A stretch of DNA of 64,000 bases, taken from G965198795 sp965198795. Lineage in GTDB: Bacteria > Pseudomonadota > Alphaproteobacteria > Rhodospirillales > Casp-alpha2. The position numbers and the translations under genes were made by a program. The stretch spans positions 1,426,001 through 1,490,000 of the forward strand of contig OZ240674.1 in the NCBI GenBank assembly GCA_965198795.1, in the 5' to 3' direction. The first letter of the stretch is position 1. Each line of letters begins with the position of its first letter. Below the pieces are notes generated by a model that was not told the origin of the DNA, did not search any database, and worked only from the letters and a program-made list of their open reading frames with translations. Of this stretch, positions 35,201 to 43,682 are shown in pieces.

Positions 35201-35736
35201 GCAGGACGGACCTGACAGAGGCCGCCGCCCGGTCCCTGTTCAAGTTGATGGCGTATAAGGACGAATATGAAGTCGCGCGGCTGTATTCCGACGGGACGTT
35301 CCGCAAGCAATTGGACGACAGCCTCGAAGACGTCCGGAAGCTAACCCTCCATCTGGCGCCGCCCTTGCTTTCCCGCCCGGACCCGGTGACGGGGGAAATC
35401 CGCAAGCGCGAGTTCGGTCCCTGGATATTCAAGGTCTTCGGTGTGCTGGCCAGACTGAAGGGCCTTCGCGGCGGGACGTTCGATATCTTCGGCCATACGG
35501 CGGAGCGGAAAATGGAACGCCGCTTGATCGGTGAATTTGAGACGACGCTCGACCTTTTGGAAAAAGGCTTAAGCGCGGAGAACCACGCCACCGCCGTCGC
35601 CATCGCGAGACTGCCGCTGGAAATGAAAGGCTTCGGTCATGTGAAAATCGCCAACGCCGCCAAGGCGAAGGCGGAAGAACTCACGTTGCTGGATCGCTTC
35701 AAATCGCCCGGCGCGCCCGCTCAAGCGGCGGAGTGA
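32278..35736 (+). CDS. indolepyruvate ferredoxin oxidoreductase, fused subunits
   Basis: An 1152-residue fused 2-oxoacid oxidoreductase. The N-terminal part (GYRGSPLGGVDGAF, about 45) is the pyrimidine-binding alpha domain. The middle (FCAGCPHNTSTKVPDG, about 425, and IGDGTYFHSG plus YNDAVAMTGGQPMDG, about 500-545) binds thiamine diphosphate. A cluster motif CEGCGDCGEVSNC lies near 638. The gamma domain starts ITGIGGTGVVTISALLG near 718. Such fusions decarboxylate aryl or branched-chain 2-oxoacids from amino acid breakdown to acyl-CoA. The standalone arrangement, without IorAB split or ferredoxin gene, is common in aerobic alphaproteobacteria. Confidence 0.92.
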   Translation: MELKHVSLSDKYEKESGRVYLTGTQALVRLTLAQRKRDLAAGLNTAGYVTGYRGSPLGGVDGAFSGAEAFTGPAHVKWRPAVNEDLAATAIWGSQQTNLFEDANYDGVFGMWYGKGPGVDRSGDVFRHANMAGTSKHGGVLAMCGDDPACKSSTVPSQSEHALMDAGIPVLNPVDVQDLLDLGLYGWAMSRFSGTWVGVKCITDNIDTSSSVDADINRVRVKLPDFEFPEGGPHIRWPDPPMEQEHRLHRHKLYAALAFAKANRLNRVTIRSGRPRLGVASTGKAYLDTLQALDDLGVDEKMADDIGIRLYRIGMPWPLERDGVREFAEGLDEILVIEEKRAVIENQLKEQLYNWRASARPRVVGKFDEAGEWILPSAGELTPATIARAIAGRVRRYVTSDKIESRLAFLEEKEAILKRAAPSIKRIPYFCAGCPHNTSTKVPDGHEAAAGIGCHYMAIWMDGRNTSTFTQMGAEGTNWLGQAPFTNREHIFVNIGDGTYFHSGILAIRAAVAANVNVTYKILYNDAVAMTGGQPMDGPLDPARISRQVEAEGVERIVVVTDEPDKYPPGAHFAGGAAIRHRDDLDQVQRDLARVKGVSVLIYDQTCAAEKRRRRKRGAFPNPPRRVFINEAVCEGCGDCGEVSNCVAIQPKETELGRKRVIDQFMCNKDYSCQKGFCPSFVTVHGGVPRKKTGVGEISFPVLPEPTIPAIDRRYNVAITGIGGTGVVTISALLGMAAHLEGKGVTVLDVAGLAQKNGAVYAHVRIANQPEDLHTVRIAAGNADLLLGCDMVTSGSFESLSKLDPARARAVVNGEQTMTADFATRPHLDFPDAELRAALSDTTRSSDVVDATRLARALTGDTMGQNVLLLGYAYQKGLAPLTEASLFKAIELNGRAVEMNKQAFTWGRRAAHDLSAVLKLAGLDDAPAEKQDFDLGGFIARRASDLAAYQNAAYASRYRARIDVVRAAEAKAAPGRTDLTEAAARSLFKLMAYKDEYEVARLYSDGTFRKQLDDSLEDVRKLTLHLAPPLLSRPDPVTGEIRKREFGPWIFKVFGVLARLKGLRGGTFDIFGHTAERKMERRLIGEFETTLDLLEKGLSAENHATAVAIARLPLEMKGFGHVKIANAAKAKAEELTLLDRFKSPGAPAQAAE

Positions 35737-35751
35737 TATGAGGCCGCCGCC

Positions 35752-36627
35752 TCACATTACATACGCCATCAACAGGGGCAAGGTCGCAAAGGAAAGCGCC
35801 GTGGAAATCACCACTGTTCCCGCTACTTCCGCCGGTTCGTTGTCATAGCGCAGCGCGATAAGGTAATTGAAGACGGCGACCGGCATGGCGCATTGAATGA
35901 TCAGGACACCCCGCTCCACCTGTTCCATGCCGAACAGATTAGCCGTCGCGACGCCGACGCCGAACCCCACAGCCAGCCGCATGACCGACATCAACGTGGA
36001 GCGGGGCAGGCTCGCGACCTTCAAATCGGCGAGCGATACGCCAAGGGTGATCAGCATCAAGGGAATCATCATGCCGCCGACCAACGACGCCGTGCCGCCG
36101 ACCCAGACGGGGACCGCCGTATCAGAAAGAGTGAAGACGAAAGCGGCGACAACGCCGTAGAGGATGGGAAGCTTGAGGACGCCCTTCAAGGATGACGTCC
36201 CGGCCGAGATCGCGACGCCGCCGGTGAACAGGATAACGGCGTTGACCGTAAAATAGGCGATCGCCATAGCCAGCCCCTCGTCTCCAAAGGCGAACAGACA
36301 AAGCGGCAAGCCGATGTTGCCCGTATTCGCAAAAGTGAGCGCGGGCAGAAACGCGCGCTGTGAATAGCCGCCGATCTTCAAAAATAGCGCGTAGATCATG
36401 GCGAAAAACACCATTGTCACCACGCAGGCGGCCGCCATCCTAAAGAACGCGTCCGATTCCATGCCGGACTGAACCAAGGTCGAGAAGGCAAGGCACGGCG
36501 CGCCAATATTGGTCACGACGCGCGAGACGAAGTTGGCGTCATAGTCATAGCCCTTCTTTTTCCACGTCCACCCGATGATGACGCAGATGACGACGGGGGC
36601 GATGACGGCGAAGAGATTGGCGAACAT
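35752..36627 (-). CDS. AEC family transporter
   Basis: A 291-residue integral membrane protein of the auxin efflux carrier fold: ten hydrophobic segments, with LFAVIAPVVICVIIGW at the N-terminus, PALTFANTGNIGLPLCLFAFG (about 100-120, the broken-helix crossover) and a matching C-terminal repeat. Bacterial members carry malate, malonate or similar anions. It reads leftward 31 bases after pyk, so it may be co-transcribed with it. Confidence 0.88.
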   Translation of the reverse strand: MFANLFAVIAPVVICVIIGWTWKKKGYDYDANFVSRVVTNIGAPCLAFSTLVQSGMESDAFFRMAAACVVTMVFFAMIYALFLKIGGYSQRAFLPALTFANTGNIGLPLCLFAFGDEGLAMAIAYFTVNAVILFTGGVAISAGTSSLKGVLKLPILYGVVAAFVFTLSDTAVPVWVGGTASLVGGMMIPLMLITLGVSLADLKVASLPRSTLMSVMRLAVGFGVGVATANLFGMEQVERGVLIIQCAMPVAVFNYLIALRYDNEPAEVAGTVVISTALSFATLPLLMAYVM

Positions 36628-36658
36628 GCCCCCTGATAGCTCAAGCGGATATGCGCCG

Positions 36659-38077
36659 CTACTCAATCCAGGCGATACGGAGAATATTCGTCTGACCGGG
36701 TGCGCCAAAGGGAACGCCGGCGGTGATGACGATAGCGTCTCCCTTTTTCGCGAACTCTTCCGCCGACGCGATATTTTGCGCCTTGGACACCATCTCGCGG
36801 AAAGAGCGCAGGTCTTCGGTCAAAACCGAATGCACACCCCAGCAAAGCGTCATTTTACGCGCGGTCTCAACCTTGGGCGTGAGACCCAGGACAGGCACAT
36901 GAGGCCGTTCGCGGGCGCAGCGGAGCGTCGTCGATCCCGTCGTTGAGAAGGTCACGATACTGGCCGCGTCAATGGTTTGGGCGACCTGGCGGGCCGCCAG
37001 GGTAATGGCGTCGGCCGGCGTGTTTTCCGGCTCGTGGCGGGCGGCCTCGACAAAGGTGAAATAGAGGTCGTCTTTTTCGACCCGGCGCAAAATCCTGTCC
37101 ATGGTGGCGACCGCTTCCACGGGATAGCCGCCGACAGCGCTTTCCGCGGACAGCATGACCGCGTCGGCCCCATCATAAACAGCTGTCGCCACATCGGAGG
37201 TCTCGGCCCTTGTCGGTATCGGCGAGTCGACCATGCTTTCGAGCATCTGAGTCGCCACAATGACCGGTTTACCAGCGCGCCGCGCCGCCTGGATCATGCG
37301 TTTTTGCAGCACGGGCACGTCTTCGGCCGGGACTTCGACACCCAAATCACCGCGCGCCACCATGATCGAGTCCGATAGACGGACAATCTCGTCCAGATGG
37401 CTGATCGCCTGAGGGTTTTCCAATTTCGACATGATGCCGGCACGGCCCGCGACCAGCTTCCTGGCGTCCGCCAGATCCTCCGGCCGCTGGACGAATGACA
37501 AGGCCACCCAGTCAACGCCCAAATCCAAGCCGAAGCGCAAATCATTCCGGTCTTTCCCGGTCAGAGGCGACAAGTCGAGCACCGCGCCCGGGACGTTCAC
37601 ACCCTTGTGGCTCGAAAGAGGCCCGCCCGCGATAACCTTGGTCTCTGCGAAATCCGCGCCGCAATCAGTGACATACAGACGAATCCGGCCGTCATTCAAC
37701 AAAAGACCGCCGCCGGGGGAAAGGGCCGCGAAGATTTCCGGATGGGGCAGGCAGACCCGCCGTGGATCGCCTAGGGAGTCATCTAGGTCCAGGCGGAACG
37801 AAGCTCCTTCTTGAAGCTCAACGCCCCCGTCTCCGGCGAATTTACCGACCCGAAGCTTCGGCCCTTGTAAATCCAGGAGGACTCCAACGGGGCGCCCGTG
37901 CTTCTCTTCCAATGCCCGGATAACGCGATGCCTTTCGCGATGATCTTCCCGGTCGCCGTGGGAAAAATTCAAACGGAATACGTCCGCCCCCGCCTCGAAC
38001 AAGGCGTTAATTTTCTCTTCGCCGGAACTGGCGGGTCCCAGCGTCACGACGATCCGCGCGCGTCTTTGCCTTCTCAT
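36659..38077 (-). CDS. pyk: pyruvate kinase
   Basis: A 472-residue pyruvate kinase, close to family length. Visible motifs: RIVVTLGPASSGEEKI at the start, LRLNFSHGDREDH-type loop (about 33), SKLENPQAISHLDEIV (about 224), SIMVARGDLGVEVPAEDVP (about 242, the substrate lid with catalytic acidic residues) and ATQMLESMVDSPIPTRAE (about 275). It converts phosphoenolpyruvate and ADP to pyruvate and ATP in glycolysis. The C-terminal allosteric domain is present. Confidence 0.95.
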   Translation of the reverse strand: MRRQRRARIVVTLGPASSGEEKINALFEAGADVFRLNFSHGDREDHRERHRVIRALEEKHGRPVGVLLDLQGPKLRVGKFAGDGGVELQEGASFRLDLDDSLGDPRRVCLPHPEIFAALSPGGGLLLNDGRIRLYVTDCGADFAETKVIAGGPLSSHKGVNVPGAVLDLSPLTGKDRNDLRFGLDLGVDWVALSFVQRPEDLADARKLVAGRAGIMSKLENPQAISHLDEIVRLSDSIMVARGDLGVEVPAEDVPVLQKRMIQAARRAGKPVIVATQMLESMVDSPIPTRAETSDVATAVYDGADAVMLSAESAVGGYPVEAVATMDRILRRVEKDDLYFTFVEAARHEPENTPADAITLAARQVAQTIDAASIVTFSTTGSTTLRCARERPHVPVLGLTPKVETARKMTLCWGVHSVLTEDLRSFREMVSKAQNIASAEEFAKKGDAIVITAGVPFGAPGQTNILRIAWIE

Positions 38078-38380
38078 CTCTTCGCGGCCCCCTCTATGAT
38101 CCGGCCTGTCGTCTGGATAACCGGCGCCGGATAATGATAATATGATTCTTGAATAAGGACGCTTTCACATTTTCCGGCTTTGACGGCCGTGGATGGATTG
38201 GCTTTACATGGTGTTGGCGGAATCAGCCCTTGATCCTTCCAATTTACGGGTTTCAATATAAATTGGTTAATCTTGGCGGGTGAGGCGCTCGATTAGGCGT
38301 TCTTTGCGGGCGTTTGGATAAGATAGAACGTCATAACCGGCGATTAAGTACATTTAGGAAAGCGAGTCCGAGGTTTTAGA
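38078..38380. other. divergent promoter gap between pyk and an unknown gene
   Basis: The 303 bases hold the promoters of the leftward pyk and the rightward 422-residue protein. It is AT-richer than its surroundings (for example AATGATAATATGATTC near 38135). No RNA gene or hairpin stands out. Confidence 0.4.
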
Positions 38381-39649
38381 TTGAGCACGCAGAGTATCAT
38401 CGACGCGCTGGCCAGACTTTCTCCGGATATGGACAAGGCGGCGCTTATGAGCGCCGTCGATACGTCCGTGACCGGGATAGTCGAGCAGTTGAACAACACG
38501 GAAGACGGAAAAGTCCCAAACGACCTGCTGCGGGCGACCCATGTGACGCTGCAATTCCTTGAAATCGCCCAGGATTTGAAAGACGCCGAGTTTACGGGCC
38601 GGGTCAAGGAACGCGCGGTCGAGTTGCTGCACGCGTTTGGCCGCGTCCAAGGGGCCGGCGCCGGTCATGCGGAAGCCGGCGTGGCCAAACCCAAGAAAAA
38701 GGCAAACGCCGCCGCCACAAAGAAAAAGGGCGCGCGCGCCGGAAAGAAAGCGCCGCAAAAAAATTTGGGTTACGAACCCAGCCCGTTCACGGAAGCTTTC
38801 ATCAAGCACTTGCAAAAATTTCTGCGCGAACGCGCCATGCTCTGGCACGTGCCGAACCATGGCCTGACGCCTGTCCCGTTCATTCTGTCCACGAAGTTCG
38901 CCGATAATCTGGAAAAGTTCATCGAGTTGATGGCGCCGAAATTCTTCGTCAACCGCCGCATTACCGTTATGGGAACCGACCTGGAACGCGAGGGTTTCGC
39001 TGAAGAGGCGTTCCACGCGGTCTTCCGCAAGCACAAGAAGGATAATATCGTCAGGACCATCTGGGAAGACACTCTAAGGGATATGGACGAACGCCTGCGG
39101 GGCGAAGCGGAATCAGACAAGAAGATCACGACGAAAGAGAGAGTCGAAAAGAAAAAGAAACCCGGCTTATTCGGCCTGCTTGGCGGATCGAAGAAGGAAA
39201 AAGTCGTCAAACGCCGCGTCCAGGTTCACGACTTGGCGGAGGACAAAGCGGAAGCGATGTGGCTTACGATCGCCGGACCAGACCTGGGTTACGACCCGCC
39301 CAAACTTAAAGACATTCCCTTTCTGCGCTTGTTGTTCGACTATAACCCCGAGGACGTCAAGGAAAGTCAGGAAAGCGTCCGCCAGTTACTGAACCACGAA
39401 TTCGGATCCGCCCAAGCCCGCGAGGGTCAGGGGCGGGACAAGCTCAACGAACTGGTCCATTCACAACCTGAACCGGCCGGAGAGTTGACGGCGTTATGGG
39501 CTTTTCTGTCGATACCCAAGGAATTCGACCACGACATCTTCAGATCATTCACGTCCAGCCACGGCACGACACCCGCCCAACGGAAAGCGGCGCTTCCCTA
39601 TTTCCTGCGCTGGATTCCAGATTACGCCGAACAGGATAACCCGCTCTGA
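38381..39649 (+). CDS. conserved-looking protein of unknown function
   Basis: A 422-residue soluble protein that I do not recognise. An N-terminal helical region (about 1-90) leads into a Lys/Ala-rich linker with many KKK runs (about 100-125), then a globular block (YEPSPFTEAFIKHLQKFLRE, WHVPNHGLTPVPFILS, MAPKFFVNRRITVMGTDLER, about 130-220), a second basic linker near 265 and a C-terminal domain (FLRLLFDYNPEDVKESQESV, LRWIPDYAEQDNPL). The start is TTG with GAGG eight bases upstream. It is the first gene of a rightward cluster with a 130-residue protein, meaB, cheZ-like and cyclophilin genes. The basic linkers suggest binding to nucleic acid or an acidic partner. Confidence 0.7.
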   Translation: MSTQSIIDALARLSPDMDKAALMSAVDTSVTGIVEQLNNTEDGKVPNDLLRATHVTLQFLEIAQDLKDAEFTGRVKERAVELLHAFGRVQGAGAGHAEAGVAKPKKKANAAATKKKGARAGKKAPQKNLGYEPSPFTEAFIKHLQKFLRERAMLWHVPNHGLTPVPFILSTKFADNLEKFIELMAPKFFVNRRITVMGTDLEREGFAEEAFHAVFRKHKKDNIVRTIWEDTLRDMDERLRGEAESDKKITTKERVEKKKKPGLFGLLGGSKKEKVVKRRVQVHDLAEDKAEAMWLTIAGPDLGYDPPKLKDIPFLRLLFDYNPEDVKESQESVRQLLNHEFGSAQAREGQGRDKLNELVHSQPEPAGELTALWAFLSIPKEFDHDIFRSFTSSHGTTPAQRKAALPYFLRWIPDYAEQDNPL

Positions 39650-39728
39650 TTTTAAGCGCCCTTTCCGTTAACTGTTTGATAGCCCCCTTGGCCTAGGCTA
39701 GATTAAGGTTAAGGACTGGGGCTCGGCC

Positions 39729-40121
39729 ATGATCAAAAAGTTTGTCTCAAAAGCATTACTGACCGTCGCCTTGGATAAGAAGGCGCGTGAGAAAGTAACG
39801 CCGGGCGTGACCGATAAGAAGCCGGCGGCGGGTGATCCGTTAAAATCCATCGAAGAGAACGCGGCTATCGCCGCCCGCGCCGCGCTGGAGCGCGCGGAGC
39901 GGGATCTGTCTGAAAAACGGCCCTTGACCGCCGGCCGCTCCGCGCTCATTCAGCAGGCCATGCTGGTCCGGAACCATCAGGCAAAGTTGCTGGATGAGCT
40001 GCCCCCGGCTCAAAAGGAAAAACTGCAAGTCATGGCGGTGGAAGCCTTTGGTCTGGCCGCCCAATCGAAGCCCGACCCCACGGGCGTGGACCGCCCCGTC
40101 CCGACCGCCAAAAAGCGGTAA
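39729..40121 (+). CDS. small hypothetical protein
   Basis: A 130-residue, mostly helical and charged protein (IEENAAIAARAALERAERDL, about 40-60; RSALIQQAMLVRNHQAKLL, about 70-88) with a basic N-terminus and no signal or membrane segment. It matches no family I know. Its stop overlaps the meaB start by one base (TAATG), so translation is coupled and the two probably work together or at least are expressed together. Confidence 0.7.
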   Translation: MIKKFVSKALLTVALDKKAREKVTPGVTDKKPAAGDPLKSIEENAAIAARAALERAERDLSEKRPLTAGRSALIQQAMLVRNHQAKLLDELPPAQKEKLQVMAVEAFGLAAQSKPDPTGVDRPVPTAKKR

Positions 40122-41134
40122 TGTCCGACGCTCTCCGTCCATCATTGCGGTTGCCGCCGCCGCGGGAACTGGCCGGGCGCGTCGTTTCTGGCGACCGCCG
40201 TGCGTTAGCCCGGGCGATAACATTGATCGAGTCCACGCGCCCGGACCATCGCGAAACCGCTGAAATGCTTATTGAGGCGTTATTGCCGAAAACGGGCAAC
40301 TCGCTTCGCATCGGCGTTTCCGGCGCGCCCGGCGTCGGCAAGTCCACCTTTATCGAGGCGTTCGGCGCCCATATTATCGAACAAGGCCACCGCCTGGCCG
40401 TTCTGGCTGTCGATCCGTCAAGCCCTCTGACCGGCGGCTCCATCCTAGGTGACAAAACGCGCATGGAAATGCTGTCACGCAGCCCTGACGCCTTCATTCG
40501 ACCGTCGCCATCCGGCGGCACGCTGGGAGGAGTGGCCCGTCGAACACGGGAGGCCATGTTGGCTTGCGAGGCTCAGGGCTTCGACGTTATTCTGATCGAA
40601 ACCGTTGGTGTTGGACAGTCGGAAACGACCGTCGCCAATCTGGCCGATTTGTTCCTTTTGCTTATGGCGCCGGCGGCGGGAGATGATTTGCAAGGCGTCA
40701 AGAAGGGCATCGTCGAACTGGCTCACCTGATCGTCGTCAACAAGGCCGATGGGGATTTGGCGCAGGCCGCCGAACGAGTTCGGCGTGATTACGCCAATGC
40801 TCTTGGCTTGTTACGGCCCGTGGAAGATTTTTGGACGGCGCCTGTCGCCACTTGCTCCGCCCTGACCCAGGCCGGCGTCGCGGAGGTGTGGGAGATATGC
40901 GGAGATTTTCAGGTTAAGGCCGAGGAGGTTGGCGCCTTCCAGACGCGGCGCGGCCGGCAAGCCAAAGCGTGGATGTGGTCCGAAGTGCAAGAGAGCCTGA
41001 TGCAAGCCCTTCACAGCCGGGAAGGCGCGGCTGAGGTCATGCGTTTTGCGGAGAAAAGCGTCGCGTCCGGTTCGCTCTCTCCCAGCGCCGCCGCGCGCCG
41101 CATTCTGGAAGACTTTCTATCGCCACGCGCCTAA
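40121..41134 (+). CDS. meaB: methylmalonyl-CoA mutase-associated GTPase MeaB
   Basis: A 337-residue G3E-type GTPase of the MeaB/ArgK family. The P-loop is GVSGAPGVGKSTFIE (about 63-77), followed by AVDPSSPLTGGSILGDKTRM (about 94-113), the switch region ETVGVGQSE (about 165) and the guanine-specific NKAD (about 207). MeaB protects and reactivates the B12 enzyme methylmalonyl-CoA mutase. The mutase subunits are not in this window, which is common when meaB stands apart. Confidence 0.93.
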   Translation: MSDALRPSLRLPPPRELAGRVVSGDRRALARAITLIESTRPDHRETAEMLIEALLPKTGNSLRIGVSGAPGVGKSTFIEAFGAHIIEQGHRLAVLAVDPSSPLTGGSILGDKTRMEMLSRSPDAFIRPSPSGGTLGGVARRTREAMLACEAQGFDVILIETVGVGQSETTVANLADLFLLLMAPAAGDDLQGVKKGIVELAHLIVVNKADGDLAQAAERVRRDYANALGLLRPVEDFWTAPVATCSALTQAGVAEVWEICGDFQVKAEEVGAFQTRRGRQAKAWMWSEVQESLMQALHSREGAAEVMRFAEKSVASGSLSPSAAARRILEDFLSPRA

Positions 41135-41276
41135 GACCGGGCATAACCTCTTGAATCTAAAAGACGGCTCAATTAGTTGTTTCCCTTGGAATCGCTATCT
41201 AAAACCTTCTAGGATGCGGCTTGACGGGGTTCACGCCGATACTCATGGTGAAAAATTGCGTGCGAAAGGTTCAGGA

Positions 41277-41813
41277 ATGCTTGAGAAAAAAGCGGACGAA
41301 TTGACCTTTCTTCAGGGCGAATTGCTGAATCTGTTTCAATATATTCAGCGGGTACGCCGGGAGGTTGCGGCGATTAACCGCGCTGAAGAAGGCGACCGCT
41401 TCGACAATATGTCCGATCAACTGGACGCCATCGTCAAGGCGACCAGCGACGCCACCAACTCGATTATGGACGCCGTAGAGCAATCCGAAGACCTGATGCG
41501 GGAGTTGCGCAACGCCGTAACGGATAATGAGAAAGCGACAAAAATCCTGGACAAAATGGAGATGAACACAGGCACTATTTACGAAGCGTGCAGCTTTCAA
41601 GACATCACCGGACAGCGGGTCACGAAGATCGCGCGCTCGATTACCTATGTCGAGGCGCGGGTGAACTCGCTGATCGAATTGTTCGGCAAGGAAGAGCTTG
41701 AGAAACTTGACGTTGGGCAGGAAGAAAAAACGGAAGATGAAAAATTGCTGGCCGGCCCCCAACTGGAAGGCCAAGGCGTCACTCAAGACGAAATCGACAA
41801 ACTGTTCGACTAA
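41277..41813 (+). CDS. cheZ: CheZ-type protein phosphatase of chemotaxis
   Basis: A 178-residue protein with the CheZ signature: a long helical hairpin (FLQGELLNLFQYIQRVRREV, about 10-30; MEMNTGTIYEACSFQDITGQRV, about 95-120), where Asp and Gln of CSFQDITGQ are the dephosphorylation residues. It ends QGVTQDEIDKLFD, like the CheY-binding tail of CheZ. It should speed loss of phosphate from a CheY-type response regulator. ATG at 41277 has AAAGG upstream; an alternative start at 41214 would add 21 residues. It is 142 bases after meaB. No other chemotaxis genes are present. Confidence 0.8.
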   Translation: MLEKKADELTFLQGELLNLFQYIQRVRREVAAINRAEEGDRFDNMSDQLDAIVKATSDATNSIMDAVEQSEDLMRELRNAVTDNEKATKILDKMEMNTGTIYEACSFQDITGQRVTKIARSITYVEARVNSLIELFGKEELEKLDVGQEEKTEDEKLLAGPQLEGQGVTQDEIDKLFD

Positions 41814-41876
41814 TTCACCCTATTCCAACCGCCAACCCGCGACGCCGCGCTCAAGCTGGCCGGAGAAGGAGTTCCC

Positions 41877-42413
41877 ATGAGCCGCCTGCTTACGATTATG
41901 ATGATTGGACTGCTTATGACCACCGCATCGCAAAATGGCGCCGAAGCCGCCGGTTTGGACCCGAAAAACACGCTGTACCTGGATTTGGAGTCCGGGCGCA
42001 TCACCATCAAACTGCGCCCTGATCTGGCCCCCAACCATGTGGAACGCATCAAGACGCTGACCAAACAGGGATTCTACGACGGCTTGAAATTCCATCGAGT
42101 GATTGGCGGCTTCATGGCCCAAACCGGTGATCCCCGTGGAAACGGCGCCGGCGGGTCCGATCTGCCGGACCTGAAAGCCGAATTCACGGACACGCCCTTC
42201 AAACGCGGGGTGCTGGGCATGGCGCGTTCCGGTCACCCCGACTCAGCCAACAGCCAGTTCTTCATCACCTACGCCCGCCAGCGGCATCTGGATGGCCAAT
42301 ACACGGTCTGGGGCGAGGTGATCGACGGCATGGCGCTGGCCGGCAAGATCAAGCGCGGCGAGCCGCCCGCCGATCCAGATATCATCGTCAAGATGTCGTT
42401 GGCTGAAGAGTAG
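41877..42413 (+). CDS. exported cyclophilin-type peptidyl-prolyl isomerase
   Basis: A 178-residue protein: a signal peptide (LLTIMMIGLLMTTASQNGAEA, about 4-24) and a cyclophilin domain with FHRVIGGFMAQTGDP (about 73, catalytic Arg), GVLGMARSGHPDSANSQFFI (about 108) and a shortened C-terminus. It catalyses proline isomerisation, most likely in the periplasm. The final Trp-containing loop appears as YTVWGEVIDGM. It follows the cheZ-like gene by 63 bases. Confidence 0.93.
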   Translation: MSRLLTIMMIGLLMTTASQNGAEAAGLDPKNTLYLDLESGRITIKLRPDLAPNHVERIKTLTKQGFYDGLKFHRVIGGFMAQTGDPRGNGAGGSDLPDLKAEFTDTPFKRGVLGMARSGHPDSANSQFFITYARQRHLDGQYTVWGEVIDGMALAGKIKRGEPPADPDIIVKMSLAEE

Positions 42414-42457
42414 CGGAACAACAAACGAAAACGTCCTGGAAATCAGGTTTTTTGCTC

Positions 42458-43636
42458 TTAACGCCCGAGTTCCCGCATGGCTCCGTCGAGGCCTTCCAAC
42501 GTCATCGGGAACATGCGCCCGGCCATCAGTTGATGCATCATGCCGATGGACCGGGTGTGCCGCCACCAGTCGGGATCCAGCGGGTTTAACCAGACGCAAT
42601 CTTTATAGACGCCGGTCACCCGCTCAATCCAGACAGCCCCCGCTTCGTCGTTCCAATGCTCGACACTGCCGCCGGGATACGCAATCTCATAAGGCGACAT
42701 GGACGCGTCACCAACGAAAATGACCTTGTAGTCGTTGGGATGGGCGTGAAGCACCCGCATGGTGTCGATCATGTTTTCATGCCGGCGCCTGTTTTCCCGC
42801 CATACCCGCTCATACAGGCAATTGTGGAAGTAGAAATATTCCAGGCGCCTGAATTCCGTCCGGGCGGCGGAAAACAGTTCTTCCACCACCCGGATATGCG
42901 GGTTCATGGAGCCGCCCACATCCAGGAACAACAGCACCTTCACCGCGTTATGACGCTCCGGCGCCATGCGGACATCCAGATAACCTTGTTTCGCGGTGGA
43001 CTGGATCGTGTCATCCAGATCAAGCTCCGTCGGCGCGCCCGTCCTGGCGAACTTTCGAAGCCGGCGGAGGGCCACCTTGATGTTCCTCGTCCCTAATTCC
43101 AGCGTATCGTCCAGGTTCTGGAATTCCCGCTTGTCCCAGACCTTGACCGCGCGCTGGCGCCGGTTTTCGTCTTGGCCGATGCGCACGCCTTCCGGATTAT
43201 AACCATACGCCCCAAAAGGCGAGACGCCGGCCGTGCCGATCCATTTGGAGCCCCCTTGATGGCGCTTCTTCTGCTCTTCCAAGCGCTTTTTGAGCGTTTC
43301 CATCAACTTATCGAAACCGCCTAGCGCCTTTATTTCCGCCATTTCTTCGGGACTCAGAATTTTTTCCGCGAGCTTACGGAGCCATTCATCGGGAACGCCG
43401 CGCGCTTCATCTTCCCCTCCCGCCGGTTCCAAGCCCTTGAACACCTGGCCGAACACGCGGTCGAACTTGTCCAAGTTCCCCTCATCCTTCACCAAGGCGG
43501 CGCGGGCCAGATAATAGAACGCCTCCAGGGAATAATCCGCGAGTTCGGCGTCCATGGCTTCCATCAACGTCAGGTATTCTCGGAGTGAAACCGGCACCCT
43601 GGCGCTTCGAAGCTGTAGAAAGAAATCGATGAACAT
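42458..43636 (-). CDS. VWA domain protein (CoxE-like), MoxR partner
   Basis: A 392-residue protein with a helical N-terminal part (FFLQLRSARVPVSLREYL at the start, typical of CoxE-like proteins) and a C-terminal von Willebrand A domain. The MIDAS region is LLFLDVGGSMNPHI (about 231), where the first Ser of DxSxS is Gly, so metal binding may be altered. FVGDASMSPYEI follows at about 300. VWA proteins of this group work with MoxR AAA+ ATPases in cofactor insertion or complex assembly. The MoxR gene lies on the same strand 450 bases upstream, past an opposite-strand gene. Confidence 0.85.
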   Translation of the reverse strand: MFIDFFLQLRSARVPVSLREYLTLMEAMDAELADYSLEAFYYLARAALVKDEGNLDKFDRVFGQVFKGLEPAGGEDEARGVPDEWLRKLAEKILSPEEMAEIKALGGFDKLMETLKKRLEEQKKRHQGGSKWIGTAGVSPFGAYGYNPEGVRIGQDENRRQRAVKVWDKREFQNLDDTLELGTRNIKVALRRLRKFARTGAPTELDLDDTIQSTAKQGYLDVRMAPERHNAVKVLLFLDVGGSMNPHIRVVEELFSAARTEFRRLEYFYFHNCLYERVWRENRRRHENMIDTMRVLHAHPNDYKVIFVGDASMSPYEIAYPGGSVEHWNDEAGAVWIERVTGVYKDCVWLNPLDPDWWRHTRSIGMMHQLMAGRMFPMTLEGLDGAMRELGR

Positions 43637-43682
43637 GGGATAGAGATAGCCCAACGGCCATCATTTAAGAAGGGAAAGCCCC

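Noticed and set aside
33676..35310. A 544-codon leftward frame
   Set aside because: It is the mirror frame of the indolepyruvate oxidoreductase gene and shows no domain.
38101..38380. Possible small leftward gene before pyk
   Set aside because: A 60-codon frame exists but lacks a ribosome site and any recognisable sequence.
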